A model generated the notes under the pieces. The model was given only the letters and a program-made list of their open reading frames with translations, made no database searches and was not told where the DNA came from. Source: Collybiopsis luxurians FD-317 M1 (taxonomy: Eukaryota; Basidiomycota; Agaricomycetes; Agaricales; Omphalotaceae). From it: a stretch of 64,000 nucleotides of DNA. Every line of letters begins with the position of its first letter. The stretch's first letter is position 1. The stretch is taken from contig KN834766.1 in the NCBI GenBank assembly GCA_000827265.1, forward strand, positions 755,368-819,367, given 5' to 3'. This document shows positions 1-10,574 of the stretch, one piece after another. Both the position numbers and the translations under genes were made by a program.

Positions 1-203
1 CTGGTGGCGCTTTGAATTCGCAACTTGTTGTTCAAGTATTGAGGGCCATATCGTCGGTGCGCACGGAAAGTTCCAAGGCAAGGTTCATTTATGATCAAAA
101 GACCCTTCACTTCCGGAACTTGCTGTACCAGTATCAAGGGCCATCTCCGGTTTGCGAAGAACCATCGTACTAGTGGATGGAAGACAGCTTCCTCGGGTGG
201 CAG

Positions 204-660
204 TCGGGATCTTAAACAATCCGCATGAAAACTAGCACAAGAGTCGGAGTTCCCCTTACTTAGGAAGACTCTGTAGTATCTTTCAAGACAAATTCACCCT
301 GCGCTCAGCGTCTCATGGAGCATCCATAACAGGTTGCCCAGATTTTGGCGAAGCTCTCTGAAATTACGTTCGTTGTACCTTACTTAGGAGCTTTCCATAT
401 TCCTGGCACTAATTACTAATTACCGTCCGCAGAACATTCGCTACGACGGTTGACGCAGCTATATTGTTGAAGAGTGGTAAAATCTATTTCAATATGTTCA
501 ACCCAAGGACTGATGTTAACGATGTCAATGTGTGCGGGTCGATGTACTAGTCGTTGAGAAGAAAGACCTTGAAAAACCACACCATCCGAGGGTACCTCTG
601 TAGTATTGAGATTTAAGATGACGATCATCATTGTCCACTTAACTCCAATAGTCTTGAATC
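204..660 (+). pseudogene. Degenerate copy 1 of an acireductone-dioxygenase-like gene
   Basis: No usable reading frame is left, but the bases parallel the better preserved copy at 1101-1790. The stretch at about 209-245 matches 1224-1260. The motif around AGAACATTCGCT (near 430-441) matches 1490-1501. The stretch near 600-630 matches 1868-1900. Order and spacing are kept, so this looks like a tandem duplicate that has decayed. Just upstream (1-180) two short stretches, about 20-60 and 118-160, resemble each other, suggesting a further internal duplication. Function is inferred only through copy 2. Confidence 0.4.
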
Positions 661-1100
661 AGCTACTTAGAAATGAATTGTAGCGCCTCAGGTAAAATTT
701 TGAATCCAGAATGTATAGCTTACCGTGTCTCAATGACACTGTCTTGGTAATGTTCAAACTGTAAAGCAACGCTGTTCCGTTCCGGGTTGTGAAGATTCCA
801 ATACCGAAGACATATAGAAACAACCTCATTTCGAGGCCAAACTACCGGTGAAATCCTACTCCAGCTGCACCCTGTCTACCTCGCGGATGAACACATTAAT
901 TCACGCCCTCTAGATGGGGCGTTGCTTTTTACAGAAACTTTCTAAAATCTCTGTACTCGGCTCATGAGTACTAAAGATGTGCTTGTCGGTACATCTGGGG
1001 ACCCTTTGCAAATGTTACCGAAGATATCTCATGCCAGGGACAGGGCCCCACGTACCGCAGAGTTTAAAAGAAACTCGAAAACTCTGAATCCCCATCCAAG
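661..1100. other. Spacer between degenerate copies
   Basis: I see no convincing coding exon or repeat here. A short open frame from 964 overlaps the start of the next copy in another frame and looks like chance. Confidence 0.4.
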
Positions 1101-1790
1101 ATGGCCTTTCGTGCATACGTACTTCAGAATAATGTCTCCGTCGATTCGTCTCGTCCAGTTACCATTGAAGAACTTTCCGCATTGGGATTGAAGGTAGTAA
1201 TCTTCAACGACAGTCAGGACCCTGAACAAGCCGCACGAAAATTAGTCCAAGAATGGGGATACCCTCTGGAAAAGGATTGCGTAGTACCTTTCGACTTTCG
1301 TCAGGACGCGGCTAATTCTCCTGAGGTAAAGATTTTATATCTCTCAAGAATGCCTGATATGCATTCCTACCGACAGATTTCTAACCTCCTCGCCCAACTG
1401 GTTCAGTTGATTGAAAATCCGTAAGCTCAATATTCTTACGGGCTAACTTCTAGATTCTTACAAGCTCTGACAATTGCTGCTGCTTGTAGAACATTCGCTT
1501 TTCCAGTCGAGTTAGCTGGATTTGTATCTTACAGTAGCATGTATTTGGACGTCGAAGGTACGTTTAAGGAAGTCAAAGATTATGAAACATCGATAATATC
1601 TCGGAACCATTCAGATATCAAGTCAAAGAGGTGGATCCGCATCTATCCCGGTCCTGGACAGTTGTACCGCGCATCTGCAGGACTCAAGATTAGGGTTCCT
1701 CTGACTGACCAGAACAGGAATCACTTCGGAACGGTGTTCTGCAAGGTTCGTGAAAGTTTGACTATTCTCTCCCCGGATTGCAATAATTGA
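1101..1790 (+). pseudogene. Acireductone dioxygenase-like cupin, degenerate (copy 2)
   Basis: Acireductone dioxygenase (ARD, methionine salvage) is a small metal-binding cupin. The first 107 codons (1101-1424) have an ARD-like N-terminus: a short strand, then PVTIEELSALGLKV, then a helix and a GY(P) turn. The region from about 1490 resembles the cupin core: an EH motif, then a frameshift, FVSYSSMYLDVEG, an intron-like gap with GT..AG borders (about 1558-1620), then RWIRIYPGPGQLY and an SAGLK stretch. RWIRI followed by G-x-L and an A-G is typical of ARD. The metal-binding H-x-H-x-D-x-E is not intact: the second histidine is replaced and a frameshift follows. It therefore reads as a decayed paralogue rather than the working enzyme. 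A very divergent functional cupin with unusual splicing is the alternative. Confidence 0.45.
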
Positions 1791-2084
1791 TTTCCACTCC
1801 AGAACGGAGTATCCAGTATAGGGATCATTCCGGAAAAGGATCTTGATAATCATGCCGCTCGTCAAGTGTATCTTAACAGTATTGAGATGGTTTGAGATGA
1901 GGATTTCCATTCCTCTACATGACTCAGAGTCGGAATGATCAGTTACTCGGAGACCAACCAAAGAAAAAAAAAACAGAGCACTAGTAGTAGGTGGAATTCA
2001 TTAGCTTTGCAATACAAGTTATCTTCTAAGTTCATGGCATGATAACTTGAAACTCCGTCCAATTCTAAGTTAAGAAGTTCTTGC

Positions 2085-2215
2085 CGGCTCTAAAAAGAAT
2101 CTATCTATCCCCGGGAAAAAACTTCAGGAAAATCAATTGCCCTCAATATTCTAAGATTGTCTGACTCTCGATTCCCGCATTACAAAAGGCTGCTGCTCGG
2201 ACTCTTTTCGATGTA
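2085..2215 (+). pseudogene. Fragment, degenerate copy 3 of the ARD-like region
   Basis: About 130 bases (best around 2140-2210) parallel 1415-1490 of copy 2, including the run near CTCAATATTCT and the GGCTGCTGCT stretch. Only the inter-exon part is recognisable. It is non-coding now. Confidence 0.3.
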
Positions 2216-3415
2216 CTTAGTTGTGGCCTGCAGCTGCCTGGGTGGAAATTCTGGACCTGGATTGTTGACAACTTGTTGTGCGCCGGGGAGTGTAAAGTGC
2301 GCTCTTCACCTATGTTGAGGTGACAACGAGGCGATAAGAAAGTGGGTATGTTAATGTTCTACTAGCTTTGCGTGCCTCCTTTTTTCCCTTCATATCTGGC
2401 TTGCACAATTTTTATCTTACGGAGGAGAGCAAGTCTGGTCCTTGTGCTTATAGGTCTCTAGTAGTATAATTTATCTGTAATGGAATGCAATCACGTACAT
2501 AGCCTTTACATTTCAGTGTATAATGAGAAGGCCCTTATTTTATACTCACTTTCATGCTGGCGTCTTGACTCTTGTCCAATTGCCATATATTCTCCCAGAC
2601 TTTTTGCCTTTGTTTTGTGACACTGTCTTGTAGGTAGAAGTTTCGTATTGTCTTCACAGCTCAATGGACGATTCAGCGATAGTCAAAAGATTCATTATGG
2701 ATTTGAGTGAATTTATTGACTAATGACATGAAGGCCATACCTACGCCTGAGTGTCTGCGTTCGGACTTTGAGAGTTGTTCAATGAGAGTGTAAATACTAG
2801 GTTGCGGTTAGATCTAGGCCATCGGGTGTGCGCACGGAGTCGTAGAAAGCAAAAGGTTTTGTCTTTGAAGATTCACGAAACACTTTCTGTGTACTGTAAT
2901 GACGGTGAATCCTAATTCTTTCACTTCAAGTCTCCTCTGGAGGTGAGTATGCCAAGTTTGCTACAGTATGTCTTTTGTGCGAGTCTATTCTGAATATAGA
3001 GTATACGGAGTATCATAGACTCGGATTACAGCTATTTGTTTATTTCTAGCATTATTTTCGAAAAACGCACTTACTGCCAAACAAACATGCCATTCTGATT
3101 CATTGCTCCAGGACAACCTTACATTTGGCGGCATTCTCGTGGAGCAATGAATTGATAGTGGGTTTATATGTAAACACAATCACTGAGGCGCGACTTTTGA
3201 AAACTATGCTACAATAAACAAACAGCTGTAATACACTTACGAGCGGCCTCCAGTTTTAAGTGGGTCCAGTCCAAATCGGGAGAAGCATAGCCACTGATGT
3301 ACGCAAGATAACTGATCCGTCGACGTTAGTTCCGCTCATTAATGATATCGGTAACAAGTGACGAATCATCACAGCATGTTTTCCACCAACCACAACCAGC
3401 AATTATTGGGAAAAT
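2216..3415. other. Unassigned 1.2 kb
   Basis: I see no supported gene. Open frames are short (under 70 codons) and lack a family signature. Confidence 0.4.
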
Positions 3416-3858
3416 ATGTCCAACCAACTCTTACCGTCGAATGTAAGTCTTTTAAGGCCATTTCGATGGAGAATTGGTTTTCAAACTTGACTGATTTCAC
3501 AGAGCACTTCCGAGTGGGATATCCAGCCCCCTCCGACCCTCGTTCAGGTCGCTGAAAGAGACCAAGCCATCCTCCGCAACGTCATTACGCTCAATTCAGG
3601 AGCGTCTAGGACAACTGTCTCCTCTGTTATAGTTCAAGAGGAGACTGAGGTGCTTTTGAAGGAGGTGTGTATCGTGTTCGAGAGTTTTGAGTGGTATCTC
3701 TTAACAGATATACGCAGAATGTCGCTAAACATGCAATGATTCTCAGGGACCACAAGAGGGTCGTTGCGGATCTGAAGGAAGCGATTGCGAGACAGAAGGA
3801 AGGGTTGGCTAGTATGGAAGCCGCGCTCGCCGTTCTCGAAGCGGTTCAAGGAAATTAG
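3416..3858 (+). CDS. Small helical/coiled-coil protein, three exons, unknown function
   Basis: Exons are 3416-3442, 3503-3664 and 3718-3858. All introns are GT..AG and the frame is kept, giving 109 residues. I chose ATG 3416 over the earlier ATG 3376 because only the 3416 frame joins to the long exon 2 frame, and the paralogue at 4385 has the same arrangement. The protein starts MSNQLLPSN, has a polar middle, and ends in a charged helix with a heptad-like pattern (about residues 70-109, containing DHKRVVADLKEAIARQKEG). There is no signal peptide or membrane segment. I do not recognise the family. The downstream paralogue supports it being a real gene. Confidence 0.55.
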
Positions 3859-4043
3859 GACTCAGTTTCGACTCTCGTCGCCATACCAGATGGATGGCCA
3901 GAGTCAGATTGTTTTTGTTGCTTTGTCTTACTGTGATATCGCAGTGCTCTCGCTTTTTTGTACTTATGTCCTCATTGTTCTGTAAAGAATTTTACTGTCC
4001 GTCCGTCTTACCCACTCTTGCGGTCGTCAGTCCCCCAAGGTTG

Positions 4044-4098
4044 CAGAGCTGTAGAGCTGTAGAGCAAGGCTGTAGAGCTGTAGAGCAAAGCTGTAGAG
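4044..4098. repeat. Short tandem repeat around AGCTGTAGAG
   Basis: The unit AGCTGTAGAG(C) occurs five times over about 55 bases downstream of the first small gene. Confidence 0.7.
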
Positions 4099-4384
4099 GA
4101 CCCTCGTGTTTTGATTCTGACGTCAGCGTGTTCTATTTGAGTTCTATTATTTCGAGGACATGTACGGACCGCAAATACACAAAAGTATTACGCTTCAAGC
4201 ATCTTCAGGCGTCAAATCCTCAAAGGCTTTAACAAAATGAGTGGTGTTCATCCTCAGCGAAAAAAAAAAAAAAAAAAAAGTTAATATTACGTAATTGTAA
4301 TTGTATCCGCGGCACGTCGGCCTCAGTTCGGAGTCAGCGCCAGCATGTCTTTCCCTAACCATCACCAGAGATTTTGGGGAAACT

Positions 4385-4798
4385 ATGTCCAGCCAACACC
4401 TGTCATCAAATGTAGGTCGTTTCTGCCTTATTAAATGAGTATATGATCAATTCGTTGCGTATAACAGAACACTTCTGCTGTTGGTCCGAGTAATCCTGGC
4501 GCTCTTGAGAATGAGGGTGTAACTGCAGTCGCGGGCCAAGAGGGAAATGAGAAGCTTTTACCAAAGGTGCGGCTCGACTTGCCACATCTATTTTCTATCT
4601 TGAACCGTGCGCAGTGTCACTGACCATGCGATGACTCACCAGGATCGCAAGAGGGCCATTGAAGATTTTAAGAAAGCCATAGCGAGACAGAGGGAGATCC
4701 TGACTAGTATGGAAGTCTCCCTAGCTGTACTAGAAGCTCTTTATGAGAATCAGGGTACCAGTACGTTGCTAGCTTTCAGTTCATTCGAGTTAACCTAA
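4385..4798 (+). pseudogene. Broken paralogue of the small coiled-coil gene
   Basis: This has the same three-exon plan as 3416-3858: exon 1 4385-4411 (MSSQHLSSN), exon 2 4468-4566, and homologous exon 3 sequence from about 4613 (DRKRAIEDFKKAIARQRE). The only available acceptor (AG at 4613-4614) puts exon 3 two bases out of frame, so translation would stop at the TGA 4621-4623. In the intact copy the acceptor lies just before the aligned codon. Loss of one or two bases at the acceptor is the simplest explanation. A non-canonical splice site or a sequencing error would also fit. The 3' flanks of both copies are also similar (about 3905-4000 and 4855-4945), showing that the duplication covered more than the coding part. 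Confidence 0.5.
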
Positions 4799-6068
4799 AC
4801 TCTTTATCAGTCTCAACTGAATAACCAAACATGGATCCTTAGGGTCGAATTCATTTCCGGGCGGTTTTGTTACTCTGTCTCTGTTCTGCTACTTCTATGC
4901 CGTTGCAGTTCTGTATTCTACTGTAAAGAATTCTTACATCCCATTCCACGCGCTTCAGCGATCCTCAGTCCTCCTGCAATTCGAGCCCCATGTTCATTCA
5001 GCGCTCATACCCGCGTATGCTCAGTTTCCTGAGTTTCCACTCTCAGCCTATTCTACTCAACACCTAAATTTCATATCACCACTTGATGCGTTCGCGTTAA
5101 AAATACTAGTTGCGCCTATGATTTCCTGTGACTGAAGTCGTTGTTTTCTTTTGGCCAGCTTTCAGATGTCGTGATTACTAAATTCACGACGTTGATTCGT
5201 CAATCTTTGCTCTTCGTTTTGTTCGATGTCGCGATCCTATCGCATTTTCTTTCAGCAGTTCTGAGCAGCCAACGGAGGTTAGGTAGTAATCCGAAGAATT
5301 TTGTTTCCCTTTCCAAGACTACAGGAAGTGGCTAGTTCATTTTGATTTTCGCTGGGTTTGCTTTAGGTCCATATCGTGATCTTGTCCGCCACTTGGTACG
5401 CCCATCGAGACGGTTCAGGTACGATTCAAAGAGCGACCCCACCTTTGCTGTATAGTGAGGTTCCTTACTTGTATCTTCAGGTCGAATATACAAAGCGCTG
5501 TGAGATTATTCGAGCCTATTCCATTCCGCGTGCCTTAACGCGAGGCTTAGCATGATAGGTTACAAATTGGGCTTTGAGCCTTTGTGAGGAATGGAATGGA
5601 CTCGGTGGAAAATGTGCGGAAACTGTACATGTTCATGCGACTCTGGTGGTAAATTCGACATTTGCTCAGAATGGCACTTTCACAGGTTGACGATGATCAT
5701 GAGGGTCTGGGCCCATGATGAATTCGGGAAATCGGACGTACTAATTGGGTGCTGACGCGCTGACGGCTCCGCAGCGCCCGGGATGTGTCGACGAAAAAGT
5801 AAGTCCATTCGCCGGATCGTATGTGGACACCTCGATTTCGATCCCGTCAAAATGTCGTGAGTGGCGGACAGCGGCGGGGCAACATAGATTTGCGTTGCTC
5901 CGTGATAAATAAAGTATTCGGACCTAAGGCGCCTCCGTCTCGTGTTCACGAACGGGTGCTATATGGTGTTCCATTCACTCGAGATTTTCTTTGTCCAGTT
6001 TTTTTTTTACCAGGCTGTGTATCTGTATGCACCCTTTGATTAACTATCTATTGTTTCAATTAACTTCT
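4799..6068. other. Unassigned 1.3 kb
   Basis: The first part (to about 4950) is the 3' flank duplicated from the upstream small gene. The rest has no open frame with a recognisable pattern. Confidence 0.4.
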
Positions 6069-6215
6069 AGGTACTGCTCGGAGAAGCTACCGACAGTCGA
6101 GTGAGAGCATATTCTAGACTCCAGTCTCCGACTCGAGCTGTGTTAGTGTCTTCCGGTGTCGCGGTCGAATTCTAGCGTATCTTAGAGCATCGGAGAAGCG
6201 CCTCCTTCATTCGGT
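6069..6215 (+). promoter_or_regulatory. Conserved upstream block of SC15-like gene 1
   Basis: The block begins at GTACTGCTCGGA and ends near CGGAGAAGCGCC. It recurs before the other two paralogues at about 8178-8321 and 10199-10345, always roughly 110 bases upstream of the TATA box. It is an inferred control region because it is kept across three copies; this copy is the most diverged. Confidence 0.4.
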
Positions 6216-6321
6216 CTGTTGTGAGTGGTCTTTGTTCCAATACAATCACTCTCCTGAACTTCTCATTTGTGTTCCTGAATCCGTTGTTAATGGCAAGAAC
6301 CAAAACGGTTAGGAAAATGAG

Positions 6322-6328
6322 TATAAAA
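6322..6328 (+). promoter_or_regulatory. TATA box of SC15-like gene 1
   Basis: TATAAAA lies 111 bases before the ATG, in a block (GAGTATAAAACCCAG) identical in all three paralogues. Confidence 0.7.
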
Positions 6329-6432
6329 CCCAGATCGCGTTGAAATCCAAGCTCCATCGACTTCAAGTTGCATCTTACTTGCTCTCGACTCGACTTCCTT
6401 CCAACAACTCCACTTCGTAAACTTCATACACT

Positions 6433-7167
6433 ATGCGTTTCAGCACCCTCTCTCTTATCGCTACTGTCGCCTCTGCTGCTTTTGCATTCGCTGCGCCGAG
6501 AGCTCTTCCTGCCGCTGAAGCTGTTGAAGCTCGCAGTCTCCATGATATCAACAGTATCATCAGTGGAACGACCACTTCTCTCGCACCTCTTCTCCAGGAA
6601 CTCTGTAAGAATCTTTGTTCGTTTCATCCTTTATCTTCAATAACCTGTTTTTCTTTCCTGACTCTAGACTCGATCAAACAAAACAATGCCACCCCTGCTG
6701 CCTTGGCTCCAGTCATCAGTGACATCAACGGCGTCCTCAGCGAGGCTATCACAAATGTGAAAACTTTAGCCGGAGAAGCCCTCACTACGATTCTGACTAC
6801 CGCAGATGGTGTTGTACTTACCGTCAGCGATGTCGCTCAACTCGTCATCGGTCTCGTGAACGTATGTAGCCTTCCCATTTTCTCAGTCCTGAGTTGGATT
6901 CTGACCCGAAACTTGTAGCTAATCTTTGGAGCCGTCAACGCCGTGCTACAAACCGTTTCCGTTCTCGAGGCAGCGGTTGTCTATCCTCTCCTCGCCAGTG
7001 TCCTTACCCTCCTTGCCACCCTTATCCAACTCATCTGCGGCCTCATTGCTGGATTGCTTGCAGAGCTCATCCCTCTCGTTGGCAATGTGATCACGACTGT
7101 TGTTGCGATTCTTGGTCTCACCACGACATATGCTTTCCTGATTGTTGGTGCTGTAAATAATGCTTAA
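6433..7167 (+). CDS. Secreted SC15-like protein 1 (hydrophobic C-terminal half)
   Basis: Exons are 6433-6604, 6668-6861 and 6919-7167, giving 204 residues. Residues 1-20 form a signal peptide (MRFSTLSLIATVASAAFAFA, cut after an A-x-A). The N-terminal half is polar, with short amphipathic helices and one N-x-T site. Exon 3 is almost entirely hydrophobic (about residues 123-204), rich in L/V/A/I. This layout matches what is known of SC15 of Schizophyllum commune, a secreted protein of about 190 residues that helps aerial hyphae form and attach alongside the SC3 hydrophobin. I infer a similar hyphal-surface role. It lacks the eight-cysteine pattern, so it is not a hydrophobin. This copy lacks the SP insert after AAP that copies 2 and 3 have. 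Confidence 0.65.
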
Positions 7168-8177
7168 TGGATTTGCGGGACCGTCATATTGTCTTGTATT
7201 TGCATACCTATTTGAACGGGTTCGTTTTGTACACGTAGAATTTTGGTCTGGGATATTAATAGGATAAAAGATGCTTGTTTATTATAACTTGAAGTCGTCG
7301 GAGGTCTCATCTGTACTGTCACGAGCAGCTTTAGGTTTATCTTGCGACAGTTTAGCCTTCAGATTGGATCAGCTGGACGACAGCCCATGAATAACGCTGA
7401 AAGGCTTTTTCTATGTCTGCAATCATGCCAACTTTACAAACTGGACCATAAGTATCCATATAAAATTCTATCTTTTGTTCAATCTGAACGTTCACATCGG
7501 ACTGCCAGCCTCTATATATGATTGGGCTCAGTCTCGAGGTGAACAGCTTTACAAGGTACTGAAAGTCATTCAGTCGCTTACCCCCCCCCCACGTGGCGGT
7601 GTATGTCAAAGCGGAACATCGCGAATCCGTTTATAGAAACTAAGTAAATGAATTTGGTCAATATGGCCGGGGAGACAGGATGAATATCAGGTTTGGGTTA
7701 TTTCTTAGTATGTACCATTTGAGCTACAGTATGGTTGGTCCTTGCTGGCCCGCACAAGCAAATTTTTTGATATAACTTCACTTCTACTCCATAGTGCTTA
7801 GTTGATACTACTGATGTTATCCGATCCGATCCCTCATTCGTGTACCTTAATGCTGGGCCTTGGCATGAAAGGCTCCAAATTGAGCTTCCAATCCAAACTG
7901 AATTATTGAGAAGTGAATGGGAGCAGTGGCAACTGTATCCGTTCATTCGAGTCTGATTTCGACTCTGCCATATTAGGTAGCCATTGACTGCGATTAACAA
8001 TGAGGGTCTAGACTCGGTATATAAACATTCGGTGATTCGAGGAAACGGGAGAGTCTGTCACTGCCAGGATAATTATGTCGAGGCAAGATGAGTGTTTGTC
8101 GGATCATGAGTGGATGCCTTCGGCTCCGCTTTGAGCTTGAAAGTATCGCATTTGACTTATACCCGACAATTGCCTAC
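7168..8177. repeat. Duplicated 3' flank of the SC15-like unit
   Basis: Non-coding. About 7265-8045 is matched by about 9370-10080 downstream of gene 2, with small indels. The minus-strand frame at 7352-7609 falls in this block and is not kept in the second copy, so I do not treat it as a gene. Confidence 0.6.
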
Positions 8178-8321
8178 AGGTACTGCTCGGATGAGATACT
8201 GACACAAACTGACATTCGAATGGGAGGCATTCTAGACTCTAATCCCACTCGAGCTGTATCAGGGCCACCCAGGGTGTCGCGCTCGGATTCTAGCGTATCT
8301 CGCAAGATCGGAGAAGCGCCA
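8178..8321 (+). promoter_or_regulatory. Conserved upstream block of SC15-like gene 2
   Basis: Nearly identical to 10199-10345 and similar to 6069-6215. It ends about 120 bases before the TATA box. Confidence 0.45.
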
Positions 8322-8440
8322 CCTTCAATCAGTATCCGGTTGCAATGCAGCTACTATGATTTACACTTCGAGATCATCCACGGTTCCTGAAAACTTTTTG
8401 AACCCGTTGTTTATGGACAAAAAATGGTAAAGGAAGTGAG

Positions 8441-8447
8441 TATAAAA
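8441..8447 (+). promoter_or_regulatory. TATA box of SC15-like gene 2
   Basis: TATAAAA, 111 bases before the ATG; same context as in the two paralogues. Confidence 0.7.
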
Positions 8448-8551
8448 CCCAGGTCGCATCAACATCCAAACTCCATCGATTTCAAGTTTTATCTTACTTG
8501 CTCTCGACTCAACTTCCTTCTAACAACTCTAATTCGTAAACCTCATACACC

Positions 8552-9281
8552 ATGCGTTTCAGCACCCTCTCTCTGATCGCCACTGTGGTCTCTGCTGCTT
8601 TCGCATTTGCAGCTCCGAGTCCAAGAGCCCTCCCTGCTACCGGGGCTGTTGAAGCTCGTAGTCTCCACGATATCAACAGTATCATCAGTGGAACGATCAC
8701 TTCTCTCGCACCTCTTATCCAGGAACTCTGTAAGTACCTATACTCCATTCGTCCTTTATCTTGAATAACCTGTGTTTTTTCAGACTCTATCAAACAGAAT
8801 AATGCCACGGTTGCTGGCTTGAGCCCGATCATCAACGACATCGAAAGCGTCCTCAACAACGCCATTACCGATGTGAAAGCTTTGGCTGGAGAAGCCCTCG
8901 CTACCATTCTCACTACCACAGAGGGTGTCCAACTTACCGTCAACGATGTTGCTCTACTCGTCATTGGTCTTGTAAATGTGTGTTGGCTTCCCATTTCCCC
9001 AGTGCTGAGTTGAATTTTGACACGAATTGTAGCTGATTTTTGGAGCTGTATACGTTGTCATACAAACGGTTTCTGCTCTCGAAACGGCAGTCGTCTATCC
9101 TCTCCTCGCTAGTGTCCTTACCCTCCTCGCTACCCTCATCCAGCTCATCTGTGGCCTCATTGCTGGATTGCTTGCGGAGCTCACCCCTCTGGTTGGCGAT
9201 GTGATCACGACTGTTGTTGCCAGTCTTGGCCTTACAACGACATATGCTTTCTTGATTGTTGGTGCTGTAAATAATGCTTAA
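8552..9281 (+). CDS. Secreted SC15-like protein 2
   Basis: Exons are 8552-8729, 8784-8977 and 9033-9281, giving 206 residues. Intron positions and phases equal those of gene 1. The signal peptide is MRFSTLSLIATVVSAAFAFA, followed by a polar N-half with the conserved RSLHDINSIISGT and SIKQNNAT segments. The hydrophobic C-half ends in VGAVNNA as in the paralogues. It is closer to copy 3 than to copy 1: both share SPRA after the signal peptide and the exon 2 text. No cysteine-rich pattern. The role is inferred from the SC15 resemblance. Confidence 0.65.
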
Positions 9282-10198
9282 GGGATTTGCGGGACTGGAG
9301 CGATGCTTTGTATTTACATACATGGGTTCATTTTGTACACATACAATTCCCGTCGAGGATATTAATGAGATAAAAGATGCTTGTTTGTTTTTACTTGAAG
9401 TCGTCTGAGGTGACCTAGTCTCATGTGTACTGTCACCGGAGTAGCTTTAGGTTTATGTTGCGAAAGTTTACCCTTCAACCCGAATCAGCTAGACGACAGC
9501 CCATAATTAAAGCCGAAAGGTTTTTTCTATGTATGCAATCACGTCAACTTTACAAACTGGACCACAAGTTTCCAAGAAAAATACTTCTATCATCGAACAG
9601 CTTAACAAGGTACTGGAAGTTATGCGCCCCCACGTGGCGGTGAGTGTCAAAGCGGAACATCGCGAGTCCGTTTAAGGAAATTAAATAAATTTGGTCAACT
9701 AGGTCGTGGAGACAGGATGACTACCAGGTTTGAGCACTTATTCTTACCTTGTCAGCTACAATATGGCTGGTCCCTGCTGGCCTGCATAAGCAAGCTACCA
9801 CTTCACTGCCGCTCGATAGCGATTTTCCTTGCTTGGTTGATTTATTGATGTTATCCGATCCGACCCCTCATTCGCGTACCTTGATGCTGGGTCTTGGCAT
9901 GCAAGGCTTCAATTTGGGCTTTTCATTTAAACTGAATTATCCAGAAATGAATGGGAGCAGTAGGAACTGTATCCGTTCATTCGAGTTTGATTTCGACTTT
10001 GCCATATTAGGTTGCCACTGTCAATCATTGACAGTGAAGGTCTAGACTCGGTATATAAACATTCGGTAATTTGAGGAAGGAGAACCCGTAGCTGCCGGGT
10101 GACTTGTGTCGAAAAGAGTGTTTGTCGGATCATGAGTGGGCCTTCGGCTCCGCTGAGTTTGACAGGGTCGCATTTGATTTATACCCGACAATTGCCTA
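9282..10198. repeat. Second copy of the duplicated 3' flank
   Basis: About 9370-10080 repeats 7265-8045. No supported gene. Confidence 0.6.
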
Positions 10199-10345
10199 CA
10201 GGTACTGCTCGGACGAGATACTGACATAAACTGACATTCGAATGGGAGGCATTCTAGACTCCACCCTCACTCGAGCTGTGTCAGGGCCACCCACGGTGTC
10301 GCGCTCGGATTCTAGCGTATCTCGCAAGATCGGAGAAGCGCCACT
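10199..10345 (+). promoter_or_regulatory. Conserved upstream block of SC15-like gene 3
   Basis: The third and best matched copy of the block described at 8178-8321. Confidence 0.45.
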
Positions 10346-10462
10346 CTATGAATGTATTTCGTTGCAATGCAGTGACTCTGATCTTCACTTCGAGATCACC
10401 CACGGTTCCTGAAAATTTCTCGAACCCGTCGTTTATGGACAAAAAATGGTAAAGGAAGTGAG

Positions 10463-10469
10463 TATAAAA
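10463..10469 (+). promoter_or_regulatory. TATA box of SC15-like gene 3
   Basis: TATAAAA, 112 bases upstream of the ATG, in the shared GAGTATAAAACCCAG context. Confidence 0.7.
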
Positions 10470-10574
10470 CCCAGGTTGCATTGACATCCAAACTCCATCG
10501 ACTTCAAGTTCTACCTTACTTGCTCTCGACTCGACCTCCTTTCAACAACTTCATTTCATATTTTTTCGTACGCG

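Noticed and set aside
3376..3378. ATG 3376 as start of the first small gene
   Set aside because: Its frame meets a stop or loses the long exon 2 frame after splicing; ATG 3416 joins correctly and is mirrored in the paralogue.
7352..7609. 85-codon minus-strand frame downstream of SC15-like gene 1
   Set aside because: It lies in the duplicated 3' flank; the second copy of the flank does not keep the frame.
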